Below are positions 17,057-24,337 of a stretch of 64,000 nt of DNA, one piece after another. Under the pieces are notes generated by a model. That model searched no databases, was not told the origin of the DNA, and was given only the letters and a program-made list of their open reading frames with translations. Source of the stretch: Lewinellaceae bacterium (GTDB taxonomy: Bacteria > Bacteroidota > Bacteroidia > Chitinophagales > Saprospiraceae). Numbering within the stretch: position 1 is the first letter of the stretch; each line of letters opens with the position of its first letter. The stretch spans positions 186,001 through 250,000 of the forward strand of contig JACJXW010000006.1 of assembly GCA_020636405.1 (NCBI GenBank). Direction: 5' to 3'. A program made the translations under genes and the position numbers.

Positions 17057-17746
17057 ATGAACGAAAACCTGATCGTCCGCCTAATCAATGCAAATATCTA
17101 CCAGCGGGAGCACCTGATCCTCAGCGGGGTCAACCTGCAGATATACAAGGGGGAGTTTATTTATCTGATCGGCAAGACGGGCAGCGGCAAGTCCAGCCTG
17201 CTTAAGACGCTATACGGCGCCCTGCCCCTCACCGAAGGCAAAGGTGAAGTGGCCGGTTTTCTACTACAAAACCTCAACCGCAAAACCATCCCCCTGCTGC
17301 GCCGCAAACTGGGCATCGTCTTTCAGGACTTCAACCTGCTCTCCGACCGAACCGTAGAGGACAACCTCCGTTTTGTGCTCGACGCTACCAACTGGAAAGA
17401 CGAACAGAAGATCAAACAGCGCATGGCCCAGGTGCTGGAACAGGTAGACCTCAAAGGGCAGGAGAAAAAAATGCCCCACCAACTCTCCGGCGGCGAACAA
17501 CAGCGGGTGGTCATCGCCCGCGCCCTGCTCAACCGCCCCGAGCTCATCATTGCCGACGAGCCCACCGGCAACCTCGACCCGGAAACCTCCGACGATATAC
17601 TGCTGCTGCTCCGCCAACTGGCCCACACCAACAACACGGCCGTGCTGTTCGCCACTCATGACTACCGCATCCTGGAAAACTTCCCGGCCCGCATTATCCG
17701 CTGTTTGAATGGGAAGGTGATGGACGAGGAGGGGTTTGCGGTTTAG
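17057..17746 (+). CDS. ftsE: FtsE-like ABC transporter ATP-binding protein
   Basis: A 229-residue cytoplasmic ATPase. Walker A GKTGSGKS is at residues 39-46, the ABC signature LSGGEQQRVVIARALL at about 142-157, Walker B LIIADEPTGNLDPE right after it, and the switch histidine in FATHDYRIL. FtsE works with the membrane protein FtsX in division-site peptidoglycan remodelling. Length and the EFIYLIGKTGSGKSSLLKTLYG region fit the Bacteroidota FtsE group, but no ftsX is adjacent, so a LolD- or MacB-like ATPase cannot be excluded. Confidence 0.8.
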   Translation: MNENLIVRLINANIYQREHLILSGVNLQIYKGEFIYLIGKTGSGKSSLLKTLYGALPLTEGKGEVAGFLLQNLNRKTIPLLRRKLGIVFQDFNLLSDRTVEDNLRFVLDATNWKDEQKIKQRMAQVLEQVDLKGQEKKMPHQLSGGEQQRVVIARALLNRPELIIADEPTGNLDPETSDDILLLLRQLAHTNNTAVLFATHDYRILENFPARIIRCLNGKVMDEEGFAV

Positions 17747-17890
17747 GTGAGCGCTATTTTGTGTTACCACATGCAGCCAACAGCGGATTGCGAACAGCGA
17801 AAAGCCCCCTTGCACCCTGCTTTGTTTTACCCGGTTATTCAAGTTTTGGAAACAATCCCCTATCTTCACTCCAATCAAAAAATACACCCA

Positions 17891-19969
17891 ATGATACGCC
17901 CGATCGCAATTTTACAGGCTACATTTAGCCTGATCCTTAGCCTCAGCCTCAACCTCACCCTTTCCGCCCAAAAGGCGCCCCTCGAACCTCTCGATGCCTT
18001 CCAGCTCACCTACGTCTCCGACCCGGTCATTTCGCCGGACGGGCAGTTGGTGGCTTTCGTCAAGAACAGTTTCGATATCATGGCCGATAAGCGAGACCCC
18101 AACTTGTGGCTCGCCCGCTTCGACGGTTCCGGCCTGCGGGCCCTGGCCGAAGGGCCGGAAAGCGACAGAAACCCGGTGTGGTCTCCCGACGGGCAGCAGC
18201 TCGCCTGGGTGTCCAGCTACGAAGGCAAGCACCGGCTGATGATGCGTTGGATGGACAGCGGCGAGCAGTCGGCCATTGGGGAATTCCAGCATAGCCCGGG
18301 CAACCTTAGCTGGTCGCCCGACGGCGAATGGCTGGCCTTCACGCAGTTCGTCCCGGAAAAGGCCGGCAAGCTGTTTGGAATGCCCGAGAAGCCGGAAGGC
18401 GCCAAATGGGCGGCGGCGCCCACTTACACGCAGGAGCTTGTCTACCGCGCCGACGGTGCGGGCGAGCTGGAGCCTGGCCATACCCACATCTTCGTGATGC
18501 CTTCCGGTGGTGGAGGGGCGGTACAACTGACCAGCGGCCCGTTCGATCACGGCGGCTCCCTGTCCTGGTCGAAAGACAGCCGGCACCTCTATTTTTCCGC
18601 CAACCGCCGTTCCGAAGAAGAACTTATGGACAATCCCCAGAATTCCGAGATCTACCGGCTGTCTATTGTCGACAGCAGCGTGGAACAGCTGACCGATCAC
18701 ATCGGAGCGGATAACCAACCCGCTGTTTCACCGGACGGCAAAAGCCTGGCCTGGCTGGGCTTCGACGACAAGAAAAAGGGCTACAATCAGGCGGAAATAT
18801 ACCTTGCCCCCATTGATAACCTGAACAACAAGAAGGTACTCACCCTTTCCCTCGACCGCTCGGTAGGGCAGCTGCAGTGGAGCCCGGAAGGCAATTATCT
18901 CTGGTTTCAGTACGACGACCAGGGGGAGGCCAAGGTAGGCCGGGCCTCGCTGGACGGAAAGGTTGAAGAAATGGCCCATGATCTCGGCGGCGACCCCATC
19001 GGGCGCCCCTACCTCGGCGGGGACTTTGCCGTAGGGCCGGGCGGCCGGTACGCGATCACCCAGGGCGACGCCTCACGGCCGCCGGAATTGGCCGTCGGAC
19101 AATCCGGGCAGCGCGGAGTACGGCAGCTGACCCAGTTCAATAAGGCTTTATTCCTTCAAAAAGAACCGGGCAAAGTGGAAGCTTTCTGGACGGAATCTTC
19201 CCACGACGGCCGCCGTGTCCAGGGATGGATCATCTATCCTCCGAATTTTGACCCGGCAAAAAAATACCCGCTGCTGCTGGAGATCCACGGCGGCCCCTAT
19301 TCGGCCTACGGCGATGTTTTCTCTATGGAAGCACAGCTCTATGCTTCCCGCGGATACGTGGTGGTGTACACCAACCCCCGGGGCAGCACCAGCTACGGCG
19401 AGGAGTTCGCCGATCTGATCCACCACAACTACCCGGGCAACGATTACGACGACCTGATGTCTTGTGTGGATGCGGCCATCGCCAAGGGTTTCATCGACGA
19501 GAACAAGCTGTACGTCACCGGCGGCAGCGGCGGTGGCGTGCTCAGCGCCTGGATCGTTGGCAAGACCGACCGCTTCCGGGCGGCGGTAGTGGCCAAGCCG
19601 GTGATCAACTGGTTCAGCCATGCCCTTACGGCTGACGGCCCGGCCTACTTTACCCGCAACTGGTTTCCCGCTATGCCCTGGGAAGATCCCGAGCATTATT
19701 ACCAACATTCGCCCATCTCCTTGGTGGGCAATGTGAAAACACCCACCATGCTGCTGGTCGGTGATGAGGACTACCGCACGCCTTTGTCTGAATCCGAGCA
19801 GTTCTACCGCGCGCTCAAACTTCGCGGCGTGGAGACGGCCCTGGTGCGCTTCCCGGACGCTCCGCACGGCATCGCCGGCCGCCCCAGCCGGATGCTGGCC
19901 AAGGTTCAGGCGGTGATGGGGTGGATGGAGAAGTATGGGGGGCCGGGGGGGAGCGGGGGGAAGCCGTGA
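17891..19969 (+). CDS. S9-family prolyl oligopeptidase (acyl-peptide hydrolase-like), secreted
   Basis: A 692-residue serine peptidase. I start it at the ATG at 17891 because a clear signal peptide follows (IRPIAILQATFSLILSLSL...LSAQ); an in-frame upstream ATG at 17747 would bury it. Residues 35-410 are WD40/PD40-like propeller repeats (SPDGQQLAWVS, SPDGEWLAFTQ, SPDGKSLAWLG). The alpha/beta-hydrolase domain has the nucleophile in GGSGGG (Ser546), the acid in GDEDYRTP (Asp627) and His659 in DAPHGIAG. It probably degrades peptides in the periplasm. A G/T-rich array starts at its stop codon. Confidence 0.92.
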   Translation: MIRPIAILQATFSLILSLSLNLTLSAQKAPLEPLDAFQLTYVSDPVISPDGQLVAFVKNSFDIMADKRDPNLWLARFDGSGLRALAEGPESDRNPVWSPDGQQLAWVSSYEGKHRLMMRWMDSGEQSAIGEFQHSPGNLSWSPDGEWLAFTQFVPEKAGKLFGMPEKPEGAKWAAAPTYTQELVYRADGAGELEPGHTHIFVMPSGGGGAVQLTSGPFDHGGSLSWSKDSRHLYFSANRRSEEELMDNPQNSEIYRLSIVDSSVEQLTDHIGADNQPAVSPDGKSLAWLGFDDKKKGYNQAEIYLAPIDNLNNKKVLTLSLDRSVGQLQWSPEGNYLWFQYDDQGEAKVGRASLDGKVEEMAHDLGGDPIGRPYLGGDFAVGPGGRYAITQGDASRPPELAVGQSGQRGVRQLTQFNKALFLQKEPGKVEAFWTESSHDGRRVQGWIIYPPNFDPAKKYPLLLEIHGGPYSAYGDVFSMEAQLYASRGYVVVYTNPRGSTSYGEEFADLIHHNYPGNDYDDLMSCVDAAIAKGFIDENKLYVTGGSGGGVLSAWIVGKTDRFRAAVVAKPVINWFSHALTADGPAYFTRNWFPAMPWEDPEHYYQHSPISLVGNVKTPTMLLVGDEDYRTPLSESEQFYRALKLRGVETALVRFPDAPHGIAGRPSRMLAKVQAVMGWMEKYGGPGGSGGKP

Positions 19970-20105
19970 TTCGTGGATTCGTGGATTCGTGAGTCGTGGA
20001 ATCGTGAATCGTGGATTCGTGAGTCGTGAGTCGTGATTCGTGGATCGTGATTCGTGAATCGTGAATCGTGAGTCGTGAGTCGTGAATCGTGGAATCGTGG
20101 AATCG
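19967..20105 (+). repeat. ANTCGTG(G) array starting at the S9 peptidase stop codon
   Basis: About 19 units of 6-8 bases run from the TGA itself: ATTCGTGG, AGTCGTG, AATCGTGG and so on. The core TCGTG is nearly constant, while the second base of the unit varies among A, T and G and an extra G may follow. It ends ten bases before the stop of the four-helix-bundle gene. The complementary-sense array 20686-20750 lies on the other side of that gene. Confidence 0.9.
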
Positions 20106-20114
20106 GGGGGATAT

Positions 20115-20492
20115 TTATTCCTTTCCTTTTTGTCGTTGGAGGTAGGCTATGTATCCATTTATCAATTGCAGGCATCGGATATACTGAGGACGCTTTTCAT
20201 CCAGAATGGCTTTGGTAATATATCCTTCATCAAATGCACAAATGAGGTGCTCGAAAGTCTCAGTAAGCGACCCCCTGGAAATTCTGCAAAATTTTATGTT
20301 TTCCTTGTAATAAAATCGGCCATAACCCTCGGCAATATTGGCTGTAACCGATCTGGAAGAGTCGAGGATTTGGGCTGTTAGAAGGAATTTTTCACTTGGA
20401 GGAAAGCACTTTCGGGCAATTTTAGAAACCTCTTTTCTAAATTCCCGGCAGGCTTGGTAAACTTCCAGTTCTTCAAAACTACTCCATTTCAA
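20115..20492 (-). CDS. Four-helix-bundle protein of the S23/IVP family
   Basis: A 125-residue helical protein. It matches the 23S rRNA intervening-sequence protein family: FEELEVYQACREFRKEVSKIA at the start, the central QILDSSRSVTANIAEGYGR (residues 41-59), RISRGSLTETFEHLICAFDEGYI and a final helix. Members fold as four-helix bundles and assemble into rings; they include the Avd accessory protein of diversity-generating retroelements, but no reverse transcriptase is present here. The gene is bracketed by two arrays of GATTCG-type words in opposite orientation. Molecular role unknown. Confidence 0.88.
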   Translation of the reverse strand: MKWSSFEELEVYQACREFRKEVSKIARKCFPPSEKFLLTAQILDSSRSVTANIAEGYGRFYYKENIKFCRISRGSLTETFEHLICAFDEGYITKAILDEKRPQYIRCLQLINGYIAYLQRQKGKE

Positions 20493-20685
20493 TATTGTTG
20501 TTTTTTTTCAACAAAAAAAGGGAAATAGAGAATATCTTTCAAGGACAGTACGACAGCGTTTTGTAACTGGAAAAGCTTGGAGAATATTAGTTTTTTATTC
20601 GTTAATATTTTGATTTGCAGTATATTAACCCTTTCGTGAATTTAGGTTTTGTCATTTTGTCTTTTGTCTAAATAAATTTCTTCAA

Positions 20686-20750
20686 CGATCCCGAATCCAC
20701 GAATCCCGAATCAACGAATCCCGAATCCCGAATCCCGAATCAACGAAACC
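20686..20750 (-). repeat. GATTCGGG/GATTCGTT array overlapping the end of the DUF255 gene
   Basis: About eight units of 7 bases. On the minus strand it reads TTGATTCGGGATTCGGG and so on. It begins inside the last codons of the DUF255 gene (stop at 20711-20713) and continues about 25 bases beyond, so the repeat encodes the C-terminal residues IRDSGFGIR. Confidence 0.85.
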
Positions 20751-22828
20751 GCCGCCTCCACCTCCTGCACCGGCAGCTTGCACACATTCTGCTTACACAC
20801 GTAGATAAACGTTTCCCCCTCCTGCAGCTTGCCTTTAAGCAGTTCCATGCCGCCCTCGCCTGCCCCGCCGAGCAGGACGGTATTGGGCAGGTAGCGCCCC
20901 AAAAGTTCATCCCTCAGCTTTTGATAATCGGGGCCGACGATAGCGATCTCGTAGTAGGGGAAGGCTTGGTCCGCGTAGAGGGCGCACCAGTTGGAGAAGA
21001 AGTGAGGCTGTGCCGTGGCGGTGAAGCGAGGCGCCATGGACTGTAGCATATGGGTGGCCGTTTCCAGGTATTCTTTATTGTAGAGCACAGTGCCCAGGCG
21101 GTGCAGCGCCCGCGCCATGGCCGAATTGGAGGCGGGGATCACATTGTCTTCCAGGTCCATTTTTCGGGCGATCAGGGGCGGGTCGAGATCGGAAGGGTAA
21201 AAGAAAAAGCCGCTTTCCTGATCCTGGAAGTGGGCAAGGGCAAATTGGGCCAGGCCTTCCGCCCGTTGCAGCCACTGTTCGTCGAAGGTAGCCTCGTACA
21301 ATGACAGGAAGGCGTGGAGGGTAAAAGCGTAGTCGTCCAGAAAGGCGTTGATGGAGGAGCGGCCGTCCTTGTAATTGCGGTCCAGGCGATTGCCATCCTT
21401 CAGCATTTTTTCAACGAGGAACCCACCATTTTTAAGGGCCTTGGCCAGAAAGGCCGGTTTCTCGAATGCCCGGTAGGCATCCAGGTAGCCCTGCAGCATC
21501 AGGGCGTTCCAACAGGTGAGCATCTTGTCATCCAGGCCGGGCCGTACGCGCTGGGTACGGGCATCGAACAGCTTTTGGCGGGCCTGAGCGATCATTTGGG
21601 TTAACTCATTCTGTGGTAAATTATGCTCAGCTGAAGTTTTCTCTACATTTTCTCTTCGATATAAAACATTCGTCCGCTCCCAGTTCCCGGCCTTTTTCAC
21701 CTGGTAGAAGTCGCAGAAGACGGTGCTCAACCGTTCATCAGCAAGGATGGAGTCGATCTCGGTTTTCTGCCAGGTATAAAATTTTCCCTCCTCTCCTTCG
21801 CTATCGGCGTCGAGGGAGGAGTAGAAGCCGCCCTCGGGGGACGTCATCTCCCGTTCTATGAATTCCAGGGTTTGGAACACCACCTCCTGGTAACGTTCCT
21901 TTTTCGTAACCTGCCAGGCCTCACTGTAGAGGCTCACCAGTTGGGCGTTGTCGTACAGCATTTTTTCGAAGTGGGGCACTTTCCATTCGGCGTCGGTGGA
22001 GTAACGGGCGAAGCCGCCGCCCAGGTGATCGTAGATGCCGCCATTGGCCATATTATCCAGGGTAACAGTTACCGCTTGCAGCGCTTTTTCATTACCGGTG
22101 AGGTGGAAGTACTGCAGCAGGAATTCGTAATTGTTGGGAGTGGGGAACTTAGGGGCGCCCATCCTGCCGCCCTTTTGAAAGTCGATGGTGGACAGGTAGT
22201 TTTCCATTACCTGTGCCAGTTGCTCTGCTGTAAAGAGCTCCTCCCTGTCCACCGGGCGGGGCAGTCCGGTTAGCTGGATGCCTTCCGTGAGCCTGTCGGC
22301 GTAAGCATCCAGTTTTTCCCAATCTTTCTCATGAAGCCCGATGAAGTAATTCAGAATGTCTCTCCACTGTCCTTTGGGGTAGTAGGTGCCCGCCCATACC
22401 GGCCGCCCGTCGGGCATGGCGAAGGCATTGAGGGGCCAGCCGCAGCCGCCCTCCGAGGCCATCTGACAGGCCGTCATATAGACGTCGTCTACATCCGGCC
22501 GCTCTTCGCGGTCCACTTTGATGGGGATGAAGTTCTCGTTCATGATGCGGGCGATGGTGGTGTCCTCGAAGGATTCCTCCTCCATCACGTGGCACCAGTG
22601 GCAGGCCGCATAGCCGATGCTGATGAGGAGCAGCTTGTCTTCTTCCTGCGCCTTTTTTAAAGCCGCCTCGCCCCAGGGGTGCCAGTCGACCGGGTTGTGG
22701 GCGTGCTGGAGGAGGTAGGGGCTGCTCTCGTTGATGAGGGCGTTGGTGTAGGGGTGCTCGGAGCCGGGCTGGGCGTTGCAGGCCCAGAGGAAGAGGAGGC
22801 AGGCGGAGAGTAGGGGGGAGGTTTTCAT
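20711..22828 (-). CDS. DUF255/SSP411-type thioredoxin-domain lipoprotein
   Basis: A 705-residue protein. I start at the ATG at 22828 because it opens a lipoprotein signal (LLFLWAC, Cys17); the frame extends further upstream without support. Residues 25-185 form the DUF255 thioredoxin-like domain with SSPYLLQHAHNPVDWHPWG and the redox motif C76-H-W-C79. The rest is an (alpha/alpha) barrel like N-acylglucosamine epimerases (FLLQYFHLTGNEKAL, FHFEKMLYDNAQL-type segments). The family includes bacterial YyaL and human SPATA20; its function is uncertain. The extreme C-terminus is encoded by an intergenic-type repeat. Confidence 0.9.
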   Translation of the reverse strand: MKTSPLLSACLLFLWACNAQPGSEHPYTNALINESSPYLLQHAHNPVDWHPWGEAALKKAQEEDKLLLISIGYAACHWCHVMEEESFEDTTIARIMNENFIPIKVDREERPDVDDVYMTACQMASEGGCGWPLNAFAMPDGRPVWAGTYYPKGQWRDILNYFIGLHEKDWEKLDAYADRLTEGIQLTGLPRPVDREELFTAEQLAQVMENYLSTIDFQKGGRMGAPKFPTPNNYEFLLQYFHLTGNEKALQAVTVTLDNMANGGIYDHLGGGFARYSTDAEWKVPHFEKMLYDNAQLVSLYSEAWQVTKKERYQEVVFQTLEFIEREMTSPEGGFYSSLDADSEGEEGKFYTWQKTEIDSILADERLSTVFCDFYQVKKAGNWERTNVLYRRENVEKTSAEHNLPQNELTQMIAQARQKLFDARTQRVRPGLDDKMLTCWNALMLQGYLDAYRAFEKPAFLAKALKNGGFLVEKMLKDGNRLDRNYKDGRSSINAFLDDYAFTLHAFLSLYEATFDEQWLQRAEGLAQFALAHFQDQESGFFFYPSDLDPPLIARKMDLEDNVIPASNSAMARALHRLGTVLYNKEYLETATHMLQSMAPRFTATAQPHFFSNWCALYADQAFPYYEIAIVGPDYQKLRDELLGRYLPNTVLLGGAGEGGMELLKGKLQEGETFIYVCKQNVCKLPVQEVEAAVSLIRDSGFGIR

Positions 22829-22934
22829 GGCTGTTCTGTTGTGCTTTTCGGGCAATATAGGGATAAATGGAATGCCAACCTTGCTCAAGGTACTACTGGT
22901 TTGGGAGCATTGAGGTAGGAACAGCAAAGATTTT

Positions 22935-23040
22935 TCAATACGGGAATTTAACGGCTAGACCTTGGCAGGAGCCCTTGGCCTGAGCCCGCGTAAGAGCTGT
23001 AGCTCGTAGCGAACAGCTTTCGTTATAAGAAATTACGTTC
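22935..23040 (+). repeat. Left copy of the 106-base RAYT-flanking repeat
   Basis: It aligns without gaps to 24066-24171 with eight mismatches. It begins TCAATACGGGAATTTAACGG, the same bases that encode the last residues (NTGI) and stop of the transposase, so it may be what remains after loss of another RAYT copy. It contains short hairpins such as the GAGCTGTAGCTC stem. Confidence 0.9.
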
Positions 23041-23311
23041 TTGTTTGGTTCGTTACGACGTATCGTCGTACGCGGTTCAAAGTACAGGGCTCCTGCCCTG
23101 TTATATTAAGAAATACTTGCAGAGCGCAGAAACGCACAATTTGTGGCTAGGGTAGGATCGGGCAAGCTTTTGGCTATCAATGTATGGAGTGGGTTTTTCT
23201 TGTCGGTTTTTAACAATTGGCAGATGAAAAAGGCTCGTCAACTGTCCTGGTTTTCGCGTTAGGAAGGCAGTAAGTTTGTATTAAAGCGGGGGGGGGCACG
23301 AGCATTGAGAA

Positions 23312-23425
23312 GGCTAAGGCCCGCGTACGAGTTGTAAGAAGGGCAGGAGCCCTTAGCCAATGCCCGCGTACGACCGCAGGTCGTAGCGAGCGCGGCTTTC
23401 GTTTTAAACAATAGCTTTCACTTGC
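23312..23425 (+). repeat. REP-like palindromes directly upstream of the RAYT gene
   Basis: GGCTAAGG (23312-23319) pairs with CCTTAGCC (23351-23358). The following stretch repeats GGCAGGAGCCCTTAGCC, GCCCGCGTACGA and GTAGCGA elements found in the 106-base copies at 22935 and 24066, but is more diverged from them. Such palindromes beside a Y1-type transposase are the usual substrate of REP-associated transposases. Confidence 0.7.
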
Positions 23426-23494
23426 TTATTGTTCGGGCTTTCGCATAGGCAGCAGCTCGTAGCGAATGAATTCGAATAAAAAAACGAATGAAAG

Positions 23495-24082
23495 ATGCGC
23501 TACAAAATACTCGACCAGAACGGATTGAATTTTCTGACGTTTACGGTCGTCGAATGGATCGATCTGTTCTCGCGGCGGGTGTATAAGGATATTATTATCG
23601 ACAGCCTGCGGCATTGCCAGCAGGAAAAAGGACTTGTGGTGTGCGGTTATGTCATTATGTCCAACCACGTGCATGCTATTCTGCATACGGAAGAGCCGGC
23701 CGGCCTGTCCTGGATCATCCAGCGTTTTAAATCCTATACCGCGAGCCAGATCCTGAAATACATCAAGGACAAAGGGAATCCGGAAAGCCGGCGGGACTGG
23801 CTGCTCAACCACTTTGCCTTCAATGCCAGGAAGAACAGGACACATAGCCAGTATCAGATCTGGCAGAGAGACAATCATCCCATCATTTTATACACGCCGA
23901 AGGTGATCCGGCAAAAACTGGCGTATATACACAACAATCCGGTAAGGGCAGGAATTGTGGGTAGGCCTGAACATTATATCTACAGCAGTGCCATCAATTA
24001 TTTGGGACGGCCGGGGGTGCTGGAGGTGACACTCTTGGATGACATATGGAATGATATAGGGTTTGTCAATACGGGAATTTAA
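23495..24082 (+). mobile_element. REP-associated tyrosine transposase (RAYT, IS200/Y1-like)
   Basis: A 195-residue protein-coding gene. The HUH metal-binding motif is His58-Val-His60 in VIMSNHVHAIL. A conserved C-terminal block AYIHNNPVRAGIV follows, with Tyr144 a candidate catalytic tyrosine, then PEHYIYSSAINY. These are the hallmarks of single-copy RAYT proteins, which process REP hairpins instead of moving with insertion-sequence ends. The gene is flanked by 106-base direct repeats, and the right copy begins within its last five codons. No frameshift is seen, so it may be active. Confidence 0.9.
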
Positions 24083-24171
24083 CGGCCAGGCCAGGGCAGG
24101 AGCCCTTGGCCTGAGCCGGCGTACGAGCTGTAGCTCATAGCGAACAGCTTTCGCTATAAGAAATTACGTTC
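24066..24171 (+). repeat. Right copy of the 106-base RAYT-flanking repeat
   Basis: A match to 22935-23040 with eight differences. It overlaps the last 17 bases of the transposase gene. Internal hairpins are AGGCCAGGGC/GCCCTTGGCCT (24086-24112, one bulged T) and the perfect ATAGCGAA/TTCGCTAT. Confidence 0.9.
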
Positions 24172-24225
24172 TCGCATGCTTTCTGTACAGCTTCCAATAC
24201 TATGTGGTGTTCGTTACGAGGGCGG

Positions 24226-24337
24226 CGAATCCCGAATCCCGAACCCCGAACCCCCGCCTCCGCCAAGGCTCCGAGCGGGCAGAGACGAATCACGAATCAC
24301 GAATCACGAATCACGAATCACGAATCACGAACCCCTA
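24226..24337 (-). repeat. GATTCGTG and GATTCGGG array at the stop of the BNR-repeat gene
   Basis: On the minus strand, the stop TAG (24335-24337) is followed by GGGTTCGTG and six or seven copies of ATTCGTG, then about 30 bases of unrelated GC-rich sequence, then GGGTTCGGGGTTCGGGATTCG. The same word is used at 19967, 20686, 29018 and 29680. Confidence 0.85.

Larger units (their letters stand above)
22829..23494. other. Gene-free interval carrying REP-like repeats upstream of the RAYT gene
   Basis: No gene is seen. The interval holds the left 106-base repeat (22935-23040), a run of nine G at about 23288-23296, a REP-like hairpin at 23312-23358 (GGCTAAGG/CCTTAGCC) and more REP-like sequence up to 23425 (GCAGGAGCCCTTAGCC, GCCCGCGTACGA), just before the transposase ATG. 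Confidence 0.7.

Noticed and set aside
20115..20492. Diversity-generating retroelement suggested by Avd-like four-helix-bundle proteins
   Set aside because: No reverse transcriptase gene and no template/variable repeat pair could be found anywhere in the window.
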